Of a DNA stretch of 64,000 nt, positions 46,111 through 58,200 are shown in pieces. Made by a program: the position numbers and the translations under genes. Source of the DNA: Apostichopus japonicus (taxonomy: Eukaryota > Echinodermata > Holothuroidea > Aspidochirotida > Stichopodidae); NCBI RefSeq assembly GCF_037975245.1, contig NC_092575.1, positions 19,489,841-19,553,840 of the forward strand, read 5' to 3'. Below the pieces are notes generated by a model. The model was given only the letters and a program-made list of their open reading frames with translations, ran no database searches and was not told the DNA's origin. The number at the start of each line of letters is the position of its first letter. Within the stretch, counting starts at the first letter, position 1.

Positions 46111-46543
46111 GAGATTATTTTATTGATATTCGTAATCTACTAGAAGTGGCAATAATATTTAGTTGGCTAGTAATTAGTTAACTTATGTGATTGCCTACAA
46201 ATCACAACACTGCACTGTAAAAAATATTGTAAATATTGTGTATTTAAATGGCAAGAAACTTGAAAGGTCGCATGGAGATACCCGAAAATTCATCATGCAT
46301 TACTAGAAATTCTACCAAAGGTCCTTCCTGCAGATTCGCTTCCATATAAGTTTTGCTTGTAAGCAAACGGTGATATCTGAACTATCACATCTATTCACCC
46401 TTTTCGAACTTGGCGTCAATTTTGCCACATATGTTGCAAGAATATTCGATCATGTTCTCTATCTTTTTTATCACTGCCTGGGGAAAATATCTATCGGAAA
46501 CTGAATTTTATTGGCGTTGTGGAAAAACTCCGACGAATGAAGG

Positions 46544-46584
46544 ATGAAACAAGTACACAGGCATCTAGAGAAGGATGGATCAGG
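46544..46584 (+). CDS. PELO: PELO exon 1 (start codon, 14 residues)
   Basis: It encodes [13 protein letters not shown] and two bases of Gly14. The donor is GG|gttcgt, weaker than the nearby GTAAGC at 46589, but only this one keeps the frame into exon 2. Another ATG at 46537, in a different frame, opens a short overlapping upstream ORF. Confidence 0.85.
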
Positions 46585-49500
46585 GTTCGTAAGCTGCGAG
46601 AATGAAATATGTTCTTTTATCGTAACAGATATTACACGGACCTGTTTAACGAAATGAGTACTGGTGTAGTAAATACATAGGCCTATTTCCCATGATATAT
46701 CAGTAATAGCACTACACACAACAAACTGACTAAAAGCACGGTAGTTATGAACACCCAAACTCTATAACAATGCACAAAGTCTTACTAGCGAAAGGTTCGA
46801 AATCAGAGAAGGGGATGATAGGCCTAAGCCTTCATATTGGACTGACATGTTATGTTATTGTTAAGCACTCTAAAGTAATACTAATAGCCTAGGCCTAATA
46901 ATTTGTTGGGTTACAATAATTTACAGTCTGAAAAAATCTAAGTTAGGTCAGATTCCCTCTAACATAAGGCTTAAGTAGGAAATACAAGGGACAAAATTCC
47001 CAATTTAATGTTACTTGTCATTCAGCCTCTGAAGAAGATCCTGCTAGGATCAAAACATCAACCCCACTTACTTTTACACATTCTCTTACACAGGCTTTTG
47101 AGTGGATATTGGATAACAGTTTGCTAAACAATTTTTGATTTATTTTGATATCTCAAAGTACATTGAAGTACAATCCATATGCTACAAATTACAATATATT
47201 CACTTTACTAAACATTTAGATAGTAGTATCAAGTGGTTTTAGTTTGTACTACCAAGCTAGTATATATGGTAGCCTCACATGACTTAAATCTTTCCTTTCC
47301 TTTTAGTAGATTAACATGTCAATTTCTCCACCTCATCCCTTATTTCCAATCCTATTCTTCCAACAGTCAAATTGGCCTTATCCCAGAGGAGCCAGAAGAC
47401 ATGTGGCATGCTTACAATCTAGTTGCTGCAGGAGACAGTTTAAGGTCCACAACTGTTAGGAAAGTCACGATGGAGTCATCGACTGGTAGCAGTACAAGTA
47501 ACAGGGTGAGGACTACACTTACTATCTCAGTTGAAGACCTTGACTTTGATGTGCAAGCCGGTGTTCTCAGAGTTAAAGGAAGGAACATTGCAGAAAATCC
47601 GTATGTTAAGGTATGAGTTTAACTGGATTACCAAGTAACTTTGCTGTTAACGAAACACCATGCATGCATTTTGTTGTTAATTTTCCTCAAAGCGGATAAT
47701 TGCATTTTGGAAATTTTTCCATCTAATTTTCCAAACAGTGGTTGAACTTTATCAAAAATTGAAGCAGAAGTGTTAGCAACACTGCTTCATGAGATCAATT
47801 AAAAACTTGAAAACTTTGCATTCAAGTAAACCACATATTTCTGTTGGTAAGCTCTTTATGTCGTACAGTAGCAACTATATAAAATTTGAAATCTTTCACA
47901 ATCCAGTAAACTTTCAATTATTAAATTATTTGACATCAGTATGAATTTTAGAAGGTATTTTAGATATTATCAACCAGGAAATAAAATCTGCTTCAAGGAG
48001 TTGATAGTCTTGCTTCAAAATACTCAGGTGTTTCCTTATCAGTTTTCACTCTCTGAGCTTCAAGGGGTCAACAGCTTATCTCAAATGGTGGGGGGGGGGG
48101 GTTGGCTAAAGGGGTCTATAGGTTATCTCAAATGGTCTAAAAATTGGCCATTTTCTCTATGATTTATACTAGTGTGACTTTTGCTTTGGCAGTAAGTTGT
48201 GAAATATTTCAAAGTGTATAAACAATGTGATGTTAGGCTCTCATTCATTAATAAAATTATTAAAAGGATGGTTGCAAGATGGCAGCACTGATTTGCTAGA
48301 TCAAAATTGGTAAAAGAAAATGTCCTTTCATTCATGTCTATATTTCTCTCCAAAAATCTCTGATCTTTGCTGGTTCTCACTTAATTCCTGGACAAATTTA
48401 ACTCACTCAGTTATTTGGAATTTTGAGCAAATTGTATGGCAAGGAATCACAAAAGCCAACTGGCTTTTTGGTTCGTCTTCTTAGTGCTTTTTTTTTCTAG
48501 CATCTCTTTTCATCTTCGAGGCTTGCAGGAAGTTACAAACTATTCCTGACTAACAACCCCAAAACCACTCATGTGCTAATGTTATGATTGGCTTTTTAGT
48601 CAAGAAAGAGATAATTTAGGCTGAATGTGGATGGTTATTTGCTTATCTTTTAGGACAGGTACACTGCAATTAATCAACGTTTAGATAACACAACATAATG
48701 CTGTTCATTCTGGATGCAGCTCTAAAATACCAAACAGATGAACGTTTTTCTCCTTTTTGTTTTTTTGTTTTTATAGATGGGTGCCTATCACACCTTGGAT
48801 CTGGAGCTGAATCGAAAATTCACATTAGCTAAGAAAGTCTGGGACGTCGTTGCGTTAGATCGAATCGGTAACTAAATAAAACATTTCCGTTGCATTCTGC
48901 TCTCTGATTACTCAAATAAGACTAACTGTATGGGTCAATGCATAGCATTTCTGGTTAGTTTACTAACCTACTTATATGCTTGTCAAATAATGTGACCAAT
49001 GTGTTTGCCTCTGTAATTTGCAGGTGGACACCAAGCATGTCCTCCAAAGAGGTTTCAGTCATTGCTGGCTGTGACCTCACTTCGATCACAACTTTTTGGT
49101 TTCCCCTTCTTTTGTGAAACAATTTGGTGCATTTTGACTATACCTCCTGAAGTGTACAGAGTTGTTTCTTTTTTATATGATTTATATGATGATACTTGGT
49201 AAAAGTATGTCAGGACAATACTAGTTTTGACCACACTAGAATACTTAAGCTGATAAAAAGACATTTGATCTCTGCATGTTTTAGTGATTCATATATGAAA
49301 TACAGAAGAGAAACAAATGTTCTGACATACATTTATAGTGTGTAAAAGTAAGTTGGCCTGACGTTTTGATCCTAGCAGGATCTTCTTCAAAGGCTAAATG
49401 ACAAGTAACAGAAGGGACAAAAACACACACAGAATACAGAGAGGTTAATGAGCATGGTGAACACAAAGAGATACAGTAGATGTAAGGGGATTAGTAGACA

Positions 49501-52500
49501 AGGGATGGAGAGAAAAAAAGAAACCAACAGGGGAAGAGGAGAGGTAGGAAATAAACAGTGGAGGGACAAAGAGAGGATTATTGGAAGGGTGTAGGGAATA
49601 GAATGGAGAAGGACAAAGACAGAAAGGTGTGGAGAAAAAAGGGTGGAAGAGAGCTATGAGAAGAGGAGTGATGTGGGGGGGGGATACCTTTATAGTAATG
49701 GTTCTGGTATGTCATCGTTTAGTATCATCCAGACAGCGAAGATTGTAATCGTACTTGCTGGATGGTCTTCATCAGACCTTAGCTGTAAATCCTCCATCTT
49801 GTTTACCTTTTCAAAGATATGGCTTGTGATGTCACCCAATCAGCCGATGTGGCAGCTGTCGTCCTCCAGGAGGGGCTAGCCCATGTGTGTTTGGTAACCC
49901 CCAGCATGACATTGGTGAGGACCAAAGTGGAACATACCATTCCGAGGAAGAGGAAGGGCTTGTGTGGTCGGCATGATAAAGGACTCATCAAGTTTTATGA
50001 TGCTGTAATGCAAGGCATCCTTAGGCATATCAAATTTGATGGTAAGACAATTTAAACTATCGTAAAAGAAACTTGGAGAACCAAATCATTTGGCTTTTAA
50101 TGTATGAGAAAGGTTTCTGTTTATGAATCACATGTAAAATGACACTTATCTGTAAGAATATATTTTGTTCAATGACGATCAGGGAAGATGAAATGGATAA
50201 GGAGAAGGAAATTTTTTTTTCAAACAGTTAATTTTTTAAAATATCTTCTTCTCTTTCGTTAATCAATTGATGAAAACCAGTGACTAATTCATTTCTTTGT
50301 CGTAGTCGCACGAATGAGTTTTGAAAATTATAGTCCTATCTTCAGGTTTAAATGATGAACCACAACAGAATACCAGAAGTAGCTACTTTTAATGTATAAA
50401 AGTAACATGCACAACATGAATGTTCTTATATCACCTAAAAGTTTTTATAAAGAAAATGTCAGAATATTAATTATCATAATCTTCTCTTGCAGTTGTCAAG
50501 TGTATCATTATAGCCAGTCCAGGGTTTGTAAAGGTAAAAACAGGTTCAAATTAAAAAAAAAAAAAATCAAAAGTAAATGAATAACAGAAAAATAAGTGGT
50601 AAGTTTTAAGGAAACTTGAAAGGGGAAAAGAAATTTTGTGCTAGAGTCAGATTTGACCTTCAAGGTTAGAATTTGAAAATGCCAAATTTCTCCTGTCGTC
50701 TCTTTATCTTTTTAAGTCAAAAGTAATATTATGTAAAACACTTTACTGTTTAGCGAAAATTGTGGGTTAGAGATCAGCGTGCAAATTTTCTTTTCCTTGG
50801 TGCCATGTGTCAATGCCATATGACTGTTTCTCACGTGTACATGAAGTTTGAAGTCTTAGGACATTTCTGACTAGAAAGAAAGCATGAAAATTAAATAGCG
50901 AAATTTCACTCGAGTCCCTTCTTCTGGTTTCACAAACAGCTTATTATCAATGTACTGTACCATGTTATTACTATGATGTGTTTGACCATTTAGCTCACTT
51001 TAATGTTGGACATTGCTGGATTTACATGTGTTTCATGTATTATTGAGATACTTCAGTTGGAATGGGTTGGGATCTACATTGTGCTATCTTTGTGCTAGCA
51101 TCTGGTTTAAATGACATAACTTGTAGCTGATTGAAGTAAGGTAGTATTTAATGAGATAAACTATATTGCATTTGGTGACTCCATCTGTTTGATTTTGAAC
51201 TGAGACGGAGAGAATTTCGAGTTATTTCTTTGATTTATGCATTTTTATCGCTTCATTCTTATGGGTGTCTTTTGATCTCAGTCTTACAATTTTTGATTTC
51301 AGGATCAGTTTTATGAGTATCTTTTTCAAGAAGCTGGCAAACAGGATAATAAGATACTTTTGGAAAACAAGTCCAAGTTCATCTTGGTTCATGCATCATC
51401 TGGCCACAAACATGTCCTCAAAGGTAACTTGATAGATTTGTAAAATAATACATTGCTTTTTATTTCTTTATTTATGAAAAAAATAGGAATAAGAAAACAG
51501 AGAGTTTTTGTATGGTTGCATCTTCCTCTTGAAAACAATTTCATCTTTGGGTGAAGTAGTCGTTAACATTCCATAAGTCCAACAAATAACATCCTTCTTG
51601 TAATGATTTTCTTTTGTTCAGAAATATTAGCCGATCCTGCTCTGCAAGTGAAGCTGGCAGATACCAAAGCATCGGGTGAAGTTCGAGCCCTGGAATCGTT
51701 TTACAGTATGCTTCAAACGGAACCCGATAGAGCATTTTACGGGTGAGTTACTCCCGAGATTCCTGAGCTCGGTTCTAGTTAGTTAGTTATGAGGTTGGTC
51801 AATGGGTCACTTCATATTTAAGGTCAAGTCGAGTCTGTTTTCCAGACTCAAGTTCCTGAAGTTTTTTGTGGAGGGTAATTGATCAAATGGAAAGGCAATG
51901 CACTTGTGATCTAAGGATTGCAGGTTCGAGTCCTGGTCAGATCTTTATGTTGTGTCCTTATCGGTGCTCAAGGCACATATTACATCTGCCTTCTACTGGG
52001 AATGTGAAGTCTGGAGCATTTGTTCATCTGAGAGTCATTAACTCTAGGAATGTTGGCCTCTAAAATATTCATCGATCACAACTCAACATTACCAATGTCC
52101 AAACCTGTGGCCTTTCTCACTCCCCTCCCCCCCTCAAACCATACCACCCACCCCTTTTTCCTATAGCTTTTTCCCCTATACCTTAAGTTTTTGAAAATGT
52201 GGATATCTGAACACTTTCACCCATTGTTCTCTCCTCCAGACTGAAATGTGTAGAGGCTGCCAATGAAGCTCTGGCTATCGAAACCCTTCTCATTAGTGAC
52301 GAACTCTTTAGGTAAAGTATCGACGTGTGTCTTATCCAGATTTACTTAATGGTTTTCAGTATCTCCCCCAATGTATATTTTAAAAATCACACAACTTCCT
52401 TCAAAGTTACATTTATTCTCTTAGTGTCCGGAATTTATTTTTATTATAATTTATTATTGGGGGTGTGGGATGGGGGTGGGGGGTGAGGGTACTTAGGACC

Positions 52501-55209
52501 CACAGAAAGTACTTTTGAAAAAGTTGCAGACTATTACAGGTTGGGGGCAATACTCATGTCTTTTTAAACCTTTGGTTTAAAGCTGTTTGTTTTGTTTCTT
52601 GTCTCCAATTATATAGATCCCAATCCTGGAAAACTTTGAATTGGAAAATCTGTGCTATTTTTGAAGTCATAGCCATCATTAACTGTTGAGGCTATCTTCA
52701 GACTTAGTGTGCCCCTTGCTGGATAAAATAAAACTTATATAGATTCCAGGGGCGTATCCAGGGGGGGCGCAACAGGCGCGCGCCCCCCCTATTGGCCGTC
52801 ACCAAAAAAAAAAAGAAGTTTAGCAAAAAAAAAAAAAAAAAAATTGATGACGACCTTTATGTGAGATGTCGGTGTTCGCTCAACCCCCCCCCCCCTCCCG
52901 TATGCTTTATTTTTTGTTTGCCAAAAAAAGGTTCTGGCGAAGTTCGGCGGCATAATAGTTTTAGAAACATAGATGGTAATTGTGTTTGTATTATCACTAT
53001 AAACAATAAGTGACATGCCAGCCATACTAAATTGTGCATTTTGTGTCCATATTTACTGGAAATGTTGCTTTTTATTAAGGTCGAAAAATGGATCACATAT
53101 GGCCATGGGCGGCGATCCTGGGTGGAGGGGGGATATATCCCCCCATGAAAATGGGTGGAGGGGATGTAATGCACCATATCCCCCCCACCACCAAATGCCA
53201 GGGATAAGAATATTTTCATGCCTACATTTATGCATCTTTGTTAATGTACGGCTCTTTTTTAGCTTCATGTCTCGCCTACCATAAACGCAGTGCGATCTTT
53301 TCAAGTAAAGCGTCTTTATAAAGCAAAAATAGTTGACTGTAGGCTTCATTGGCCCTATAAAAACAAAATGTATTATTGCGCCCACGGTATTGATATAGTA
53401 CATATATGCACCCTCATAGTATTCATATAGGCCCTATAGTAGGCCTACACACGTACATGTTCCCTCGAACAGCTGAGAATCTCATGAAACCAGGGTAATG
53501 CTTAATACACGTTTCACCTGGATGCCCTAGTAATCGGTACCTAGGAATGTAACTATGTGTAATTGTGTATTGCATGTGTATAGGCCTATAATAGCCTGCA
53601 TGAGGCCATTTTCTTCATCGAATAATATAAAAGAGCTCTCGAACATTCTAACGTTGCGCCTGAAACAAGATTGACAGGGGCAATTTTCCCGAAATAACAC
53701 CCGAAATTAAAAAAAAAAGTATTTTGGATCCTGATTATGAGATATTTCGGACATGACATCCCTATTTTAAAGTTGGGTGTATGCCGCTTGGAAACCTTGG
53801 GAAGTGCCGTTTCCGGCCATCTAGAGGGTTTGTTAATCCCAAAATGTTCTTGTACGCTTCGCGCCAACCCATGGTGGCGCTACGCTTAGATAGTCAACAA
53901 GGTCATATCCCCCCCCCCCACTCAGAAGTACGGATCGCCGCCCATGCATATGACACCATTTTGCATTTCAGCCCTTCTTCGAAAGCAAAAATTGTACACC
54001 CCTCCCCTTAGACCCATCCCCCAGGACGGCGATCATTCATGCCTGGCGCCCCCCCTATTGGAAAATCCTGGATACGCCCCTGTAGATCTGGAAAAAAAAA
54101 TGTCGTCCACCGAAATTGAGCCAATACAACGGTTGAGAATCGGAATATGTTTATGAAAGGTGACATGCTATCTTAAAAACTTATATTATTGATTTTATTT
54201 TTGTAGGTCGAAAGATATAGCAACAAGAAAACGTTATGTTTCACTCGTTGAGAGTGTCAGAGACAATGGTGGTGAGGTCAAGCTGTTTTCAAGCCTACAT
54301 GTTTCAGGAGAGCGTAAGTTATTGTCTGTCTTGTGGTTTGTTCTTAATTCTGATGAGAAAAAGATAATTGTATCTTTAGGGTTATCGCTTATTATCATAT
54401 TTCAGTCAGATAAGTCAGATAAAATAGTACAGAGAGTGTTATAGATGTTGCAGTAATAAATAACAGCATTTCATTGAATGTTATAAGTAAAATTATTATT
54501 CATCATTACATTATATTGTTACATATTTTTGTATCATTTGCCAATGCTTGCAAAAGGCGGCATCCCAAAAAAAGCAGCACTTGTTAACTGAAGTCCATCT
54601 TTAATATTTTGATATATTGAAAATTAACTGACTTTTTTCCATGTGAATGACAGCAATTGATCAAAGCCATAATTAATCTCGACATTTAATATTATAAAAT
54701 TATAAAGTGATGTGTCATTAACAACTACATGTGATTATATAGTGAGATCATGTAACGTTCATCTATATCTTTCTACCTTCACACATCTCACTGTATGTAT
54801 GGTTCAGTTCAGCAGTATGTATTTTAGATCCTCCTGCAAGCAGAAACTCGCGAAGAAGCCTCATTGGCTTATCAAAGCCGCAAACTGACCGAAGTCAATC
54901 TCTTACATTCATATTTAATGTCCATGATTATGAATTGTCAATTTTCAACAACTCTGTAACTGGACGACATACATTAATCTTGGAGTGACTCCAACCGGGC
55001 ACCTTATGATTGGAAGGCACCGGCGTTAACCACTGAGCTAACACTCCACAGTATATGCTGTCTTTGAGGGCAAAAAAAGTTATAAACTTTGATAATTGCT
55101 TTGCTCTCCTCCAGAATTGAACCAGCTGACAGGGGTCTGCGCCCTTTTGCGTTTTCCGATGCCAGAAATTGAGGAGGATGACGAAGATTCCAGTTCAGAT
55201 GAAGATTAA
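46544..55209 (+). CDS. PELO: Pelota (ribosome rescue factor, Dom34 homologue), 10 coding exons, 385 aa
   Basis: With the GTPase HBS1, Pelota binds the empty A site of stalled ribosomes and splits them, in no-go and non-stop decay. Exons: 46544-46584, 47367-47610, 48777-48867, 49817-50041, 50493-50533, 51303-51423, 51622-51742, 52240-52311, 54207-54313, 55115-55209. The 1158 nt give 385 residues plus stop, equal to the human length as I recall it. All introns are GT-AG with matching phases. Landmarks: EKDGSG (9-14), [43 protein letters not shown] (the basic element known in this family), [39 protein letters not shown] and an acidic tail [12 protein letters not shown]. There is no GGQ, as expected for Pelota rather than eRF1. 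The start was chosen because it gives the exact family N-terminal length and has an in-frame TGA two codons upstream. AATAAA signals lie at 56334-56339 and 57464-57469. Confidence 0.97.
47014..47092 (+). ncRNA. Hammerhead-like motif, repeat copy 1 (PELO intron 1)
   Basis: 'gcctctgaagaagatcctgc' then 'taggatcaaaac': a CUGAAGA-type core, a GAUCC/GGAUC stem and AAAAC where a hammerhead has GAAAC. The same sequence lies inverted at 49339-49408. It is probably a decayed retroelement end. Confidence 0.35.
47367..47610 (+). CDS. PELO: PELO exon 2: N-terminal Sm-like domain
   Basis: The acceptor is caacag|T and the donor AAG|gtatga. It encodes [20 protein letters not shown] through [11 protein letters not shown]. 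Confidence 0.97.
48777..48867 (+). CDS. PELO: PELO exon 3
   Basis: The acceptor is tatag|ATG and the donor G|gtaact. It encodes [20 protein letters not shown] then [10 protein letters not shown]. Confidence 0.96.
49339..49408 (-). ncRNA. Hammerhead-like motif, repeat copy 2 (PELO intron 3)
   Basis: On the minus strand it reads 'gcctttgaagaagatcctgc' then 'taggatcaaaacgtcaggcc'. The outer GCCT/AGGC can pair, and GATCC/GGATC forms an inner stem. The core departs from the hammerhead consensus at two positions. Confidence 0.35.
49817..50041 (+). CDS. PELO: PELO exon 4: central domain
   Basis: The acceptor is caaag|AT and the donor G|gtaaga. It encodes [27 protein letters not shown] and [15 protein letters not shown]. 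Confidence 0.97.
50493..50533 (+). CDS. PELO: PELO exon 5 (41-bp microexon)
   Basis: The acceptor is ttgcag|TT and the donor AAG|gtaaaa. It encodes [13 protein letters not shown]. Confidence 0.95.
51303..51423 (+). CDS. PELO: PELO exon 6
   Basis: The acceptor is ttcag|GAT and the donor G|gtaact. It encodes [17 protein letters not shown] and [17 protein letters not shown]. Confidence 0.96.
51622..51742 (+). CDS. PELO: PELO exon 7
   Basis: The acceptor is ttcag|AA and the donor GG|gtgagt. It encodes [20 protein letters not shown] and [11 protein letters not shown]. Confidence 0.96.
51866..51985 (+). repeat. tRNA-derived SINE (family C) in PELO intron 7
   Basis: It contains 'attgcaggttcgagtcctgg' and 'gttgtgtcctta...caaggcac', matching the family C copy at 27246-27527 on the other strand. 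It is truncated. Confidence 0.7.
52240..52311 (+). CDS. PELO: PELO exon 8
   Basis: The acceptor is tccag|A and the donor AG|gtaaag. It encodes [20 protein letters not shown] then ELF. Confidence 0.96.
52747..54082. mobile_element. Large hAT-like element with ends CAGGGGCGTATCCAGG, in PELO intron 8
   Basis: The ends are CAGGGGCGTATCCAGG and CCTGGATACGCCCCTG. Flanks atagattc and tagatctg are only partly alike, so the target duplication is decayed or the ends are a few bases off. It contains the complete element at 53104-53946. No transposase frame was seen. Confidence 0.75.
53104..53946. mobile_element. hAT-like MITE, family CATGGGCGGCGATCC (copy 2, nested)
   Basis: The ends are CATGGGCGGCGATCC and GGATCGCCGCCCATG. 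Flanks CATATGGC and CATATGAC match at 7 of 8. It is the reverse complement of the copy at 16767-17547 over nearly its whole length. The hairpin core is at 53852-53894. Confidence 0.9.
54207..54313 (+). CDS. PELO: PELO exon 9
   Basis: The acceptor is tgtag|G and the donor C|gtaagt. It encodes [20 protein letters not shown] and [11 protein letters not shown]. Confidence 0.96.
54826..55050 (-). repeat. tRNA-derived SINE (family B), with head
   Basis: On the minus strand the head reads 'ggagtgttagctcagtggtt' (box A) and 'gtgcccggttggagtcactc' (box B region), then a body shared with 23161-23360. It lies in PELO intron 9, antisense to the gene. Confidence 0.88.
55115..55209 (+). CDS. PELO: PELO exon 10 (C-terminus)
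   Basis: The acceptor is tccag|AA. It encodes [20 protein letters not shown] and an Asp/Glu/Ser tail, with TAA at 55207-55209. Confidence 0.97.
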
Positions 55210-58200
55210 TCTTATCACAACCTCTCATATACATCATCCTCTCTTTGTGTGCAATCATTCAAATTTCAAGTACTTTGAATTTACGGTGCTTCTAGATGAT
55301 TGTGGGAAAGGTATAATTTGTAGCAAAGTTTTCTTGTTTTCGACAAGGTCGAAACATTCGCTAACATTACAAAACCATACAAAGGTCTTCGGGGATGGTT
55401 GGTGGAGAAGATTTGTCGTGCTAATGGCTGTAACACCTTGAGATGATTTAACACCATAACCAATGTGAGGGGCAGGGAAGGGGGGGTGGATTTTAGCCAG
55501 GGGGAGAGGAATTTTGGTGATTTTTCTGGTGAACAGGCAAGATAATTTTACAGATTGGGGAAGGGAATTGCATGTTTATTTCTCTTGTTGCTCTTATTGA
55601 GGTTGTAGTCAAACTGTCTCCCTATCGCTACATCCCTCTAACAGTGCATGTCGCCACAGTGTTTCCTCTTTGGTATATCCTATTAGGTATATCCCTCACT
55701 ACACCCATCCAACAGTGTTGTTTATGGTTAATTGAGATGTCTTCTTGGGTATGTCTCCTTGGTGTATCCTCTCAAGGTTATCCTCTTAGGTATATTCTCA
55801 TGAGCCTGGCTTTCTTTATCAGAATATATGACTTTTTGTGCAGAAAGAGTGGATTGAAGTATTCCAGTAAAAGCCATAAGTGGCAGTGGTTTTCTGTACC
55901 TTTAGAAGGTCCAGAAATGTTTATTTTAGTGTCATAGCATGCCAAATTTTTGTTATACCATTTGCTGCAAGTTGAAGGTTCCAGGTATACGTTAAGACAG
56001 TTTTGCCAAAAACGATAAATTTGGTGACGATTTATTCACTGGTGTTAGGGTTCAAGTACATTAAATTAAGTGGGCGATAAATGTGACTTTCTTGCAAAGG
56101 AATAACAAATGCCCCCCCCCCCAACCCAACCTTAATATTGATGGCAATCTTATGAAATTAACACATTCTCCAAATGCCAGGATTGTTGTATAAGAATAAT
56201 TAATTATGTATGGCATATACCTGCCATTGCCATAAATTCGTATATATATATTGACCAGTATGGTAAGAGTCAAAACTTTTGTTGAAATCATTTTTAACAT
56301 AAATGTAAAAGTCAGAGAGAAAAAAATGAAGAAAATAAATAAGAAAGAGTACTCGATGCTTCTGCGTTTTCAGTCTTTCTATATTTTCATATTAGGCATG
56401 GTACATTAGTTTGTAGGTGATCTTCAAATTGAAATGTGAAGAATTTTACATTTTTTTTAGGACACAGTCAAAGGGCATTTACAAAAGCCTCATTGCTGTA
56501 GACTTTTACAATCCAAAAATGAATAGTAAGTAAATATAACATCCAACCATTTCATGTCCAACCTCCATTAAAATTAGGTTTAAGATGTTCATCTGTATAT
56601 AGCTTTAAATAGCTTTACTCATAAATTAGACAACAGTTCTGTTATTTTAAGCAATCAGCTACTCAATTCAAATGTTACTTCTTTTGTGCTCTAGTACAGG
56701 ACAACAAGTGCCACAAAGGAAGGTGATACTTTGAGTCAAGTTACCTCAGGTCTCATAATATTATATACTTGTCAAACCAGAAATAGAAAGATGCAAGACA
56801 AATTATGACAAGTTCATATCCACCTACCAAGATGAACAAATTTCAAACCAAGAAAACACCAAGTTTGACAAAAATTCAGGGTGGTTAAATAAGTTGGAGA
56901 CTTCAATAAAGATTAACATGGGCATCCCTTCTAGCAATTTGCCAAAGCATCTTAACAGCATCTTTGATGATCTGCAAGTTTAAACCATAAACCTGATCAG
57001 CAGTATAAGTATAGGCCATTTTGGGAGCTCGCATGGTTCATTCATTCCCAATTGTGAAATATTTATACAGTAGCAATACCATATGTAGAGATAGTAATCA
57101 TTAGGGGTTTCTATAGCAACCTACTTAACCTGTCAAGGACTTGTTTTTGCTAATGGAAAGAAATACTCCAAGCATTACGAATTACTTACGCTCAACTTGT
57201 GACTCACGCAAGTCTGTAATAAGACTTGGATCTCAAAAGTTTGCTCAATATATATACGGAAGTAACAGACAGTTTTAGCAAGTTGTGATCATTTGATCGT
57301 AAGCGAGCCACAAGTCTAGGGTTACCACTGACATTGGCATGAAAGTGGAGGACACATCAACGACCAAGGAGATCACATGACAGGATGACATGGGCTGCTA
57401 GTCAGGAATGAGCTTCAATGTACATATTTCATGATCTTAATACTTATAAATATGTGCAATTTCAATAAAAATCTGGAGTTTTAAAAATGTTTGTAGTTTT
57501 AAAATTCTGGAAATATCCAACACAGATTGGTTGGGTTTACTTCAAATCATTTCTTTTATAAAAAACGCCGGACATACCTGCATCTGGCCTAATGCTGTAC
57601 GTCTGGTCACCTTACACATATCCAAACATTCTCCTCTACTAATTGTAGTGTTTACAGCACTAAGCAACAATGCATAATTTAAGTATCGAGACTAGTTCCT
57701 ACATGTACAGTACAAGTGCAGTACATAGACTTCAAAGGCCTAACCATAAATTTCACATATACTGTACTCCACTGTCATGCTTCAAAGCACGTTTACTGAC
57801 AGTATGAGCAGTATGATTATTCAGTTTCTGTTTGATCTATACAGGTTGCATACTGATCATACCATCAGAACAAGTGTCATGAAGGAAGACATCATTGAAG
57901 CATGTAAAACTGGTCTTGGCATTAAACAGAAATTGTCCCCATCCAGCTGAAGTAATATGATATTTTAATACATTTTAATTCTAGTGGCATGTAAAGAGAA
58001 TATCCTATGATAATTTAACAAAATGTATGTTTTGTGAAATTCAGGACAGAAAGTTTGGTTTCAGCTGCTGTACACTACGACAAATATCTGTTACTGCTCT
58101 TTATATGAACTGAACACATCTGCTGTGTAAAACAAGCCAGTAGTCCAGATATTTTCAGGTCATGAAACCAACGTTAGAAATGAGAGAAAATGTCGCCAAT

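Noticed and set aside
46544-46588. PELO exon 1 ending at the stronger donor GTAAGC (46589)
   Set aside because: It would put exon 2 out of frame; the donor at 46585 gives the conserved G-Q-I-G-L junction.
47233-47366. Upstream part of the open frame containing PELO exon 2
   Set aside because: It reads back through the intron; exon 1 at 46544-46584 gives the correct family N-terminus and length.
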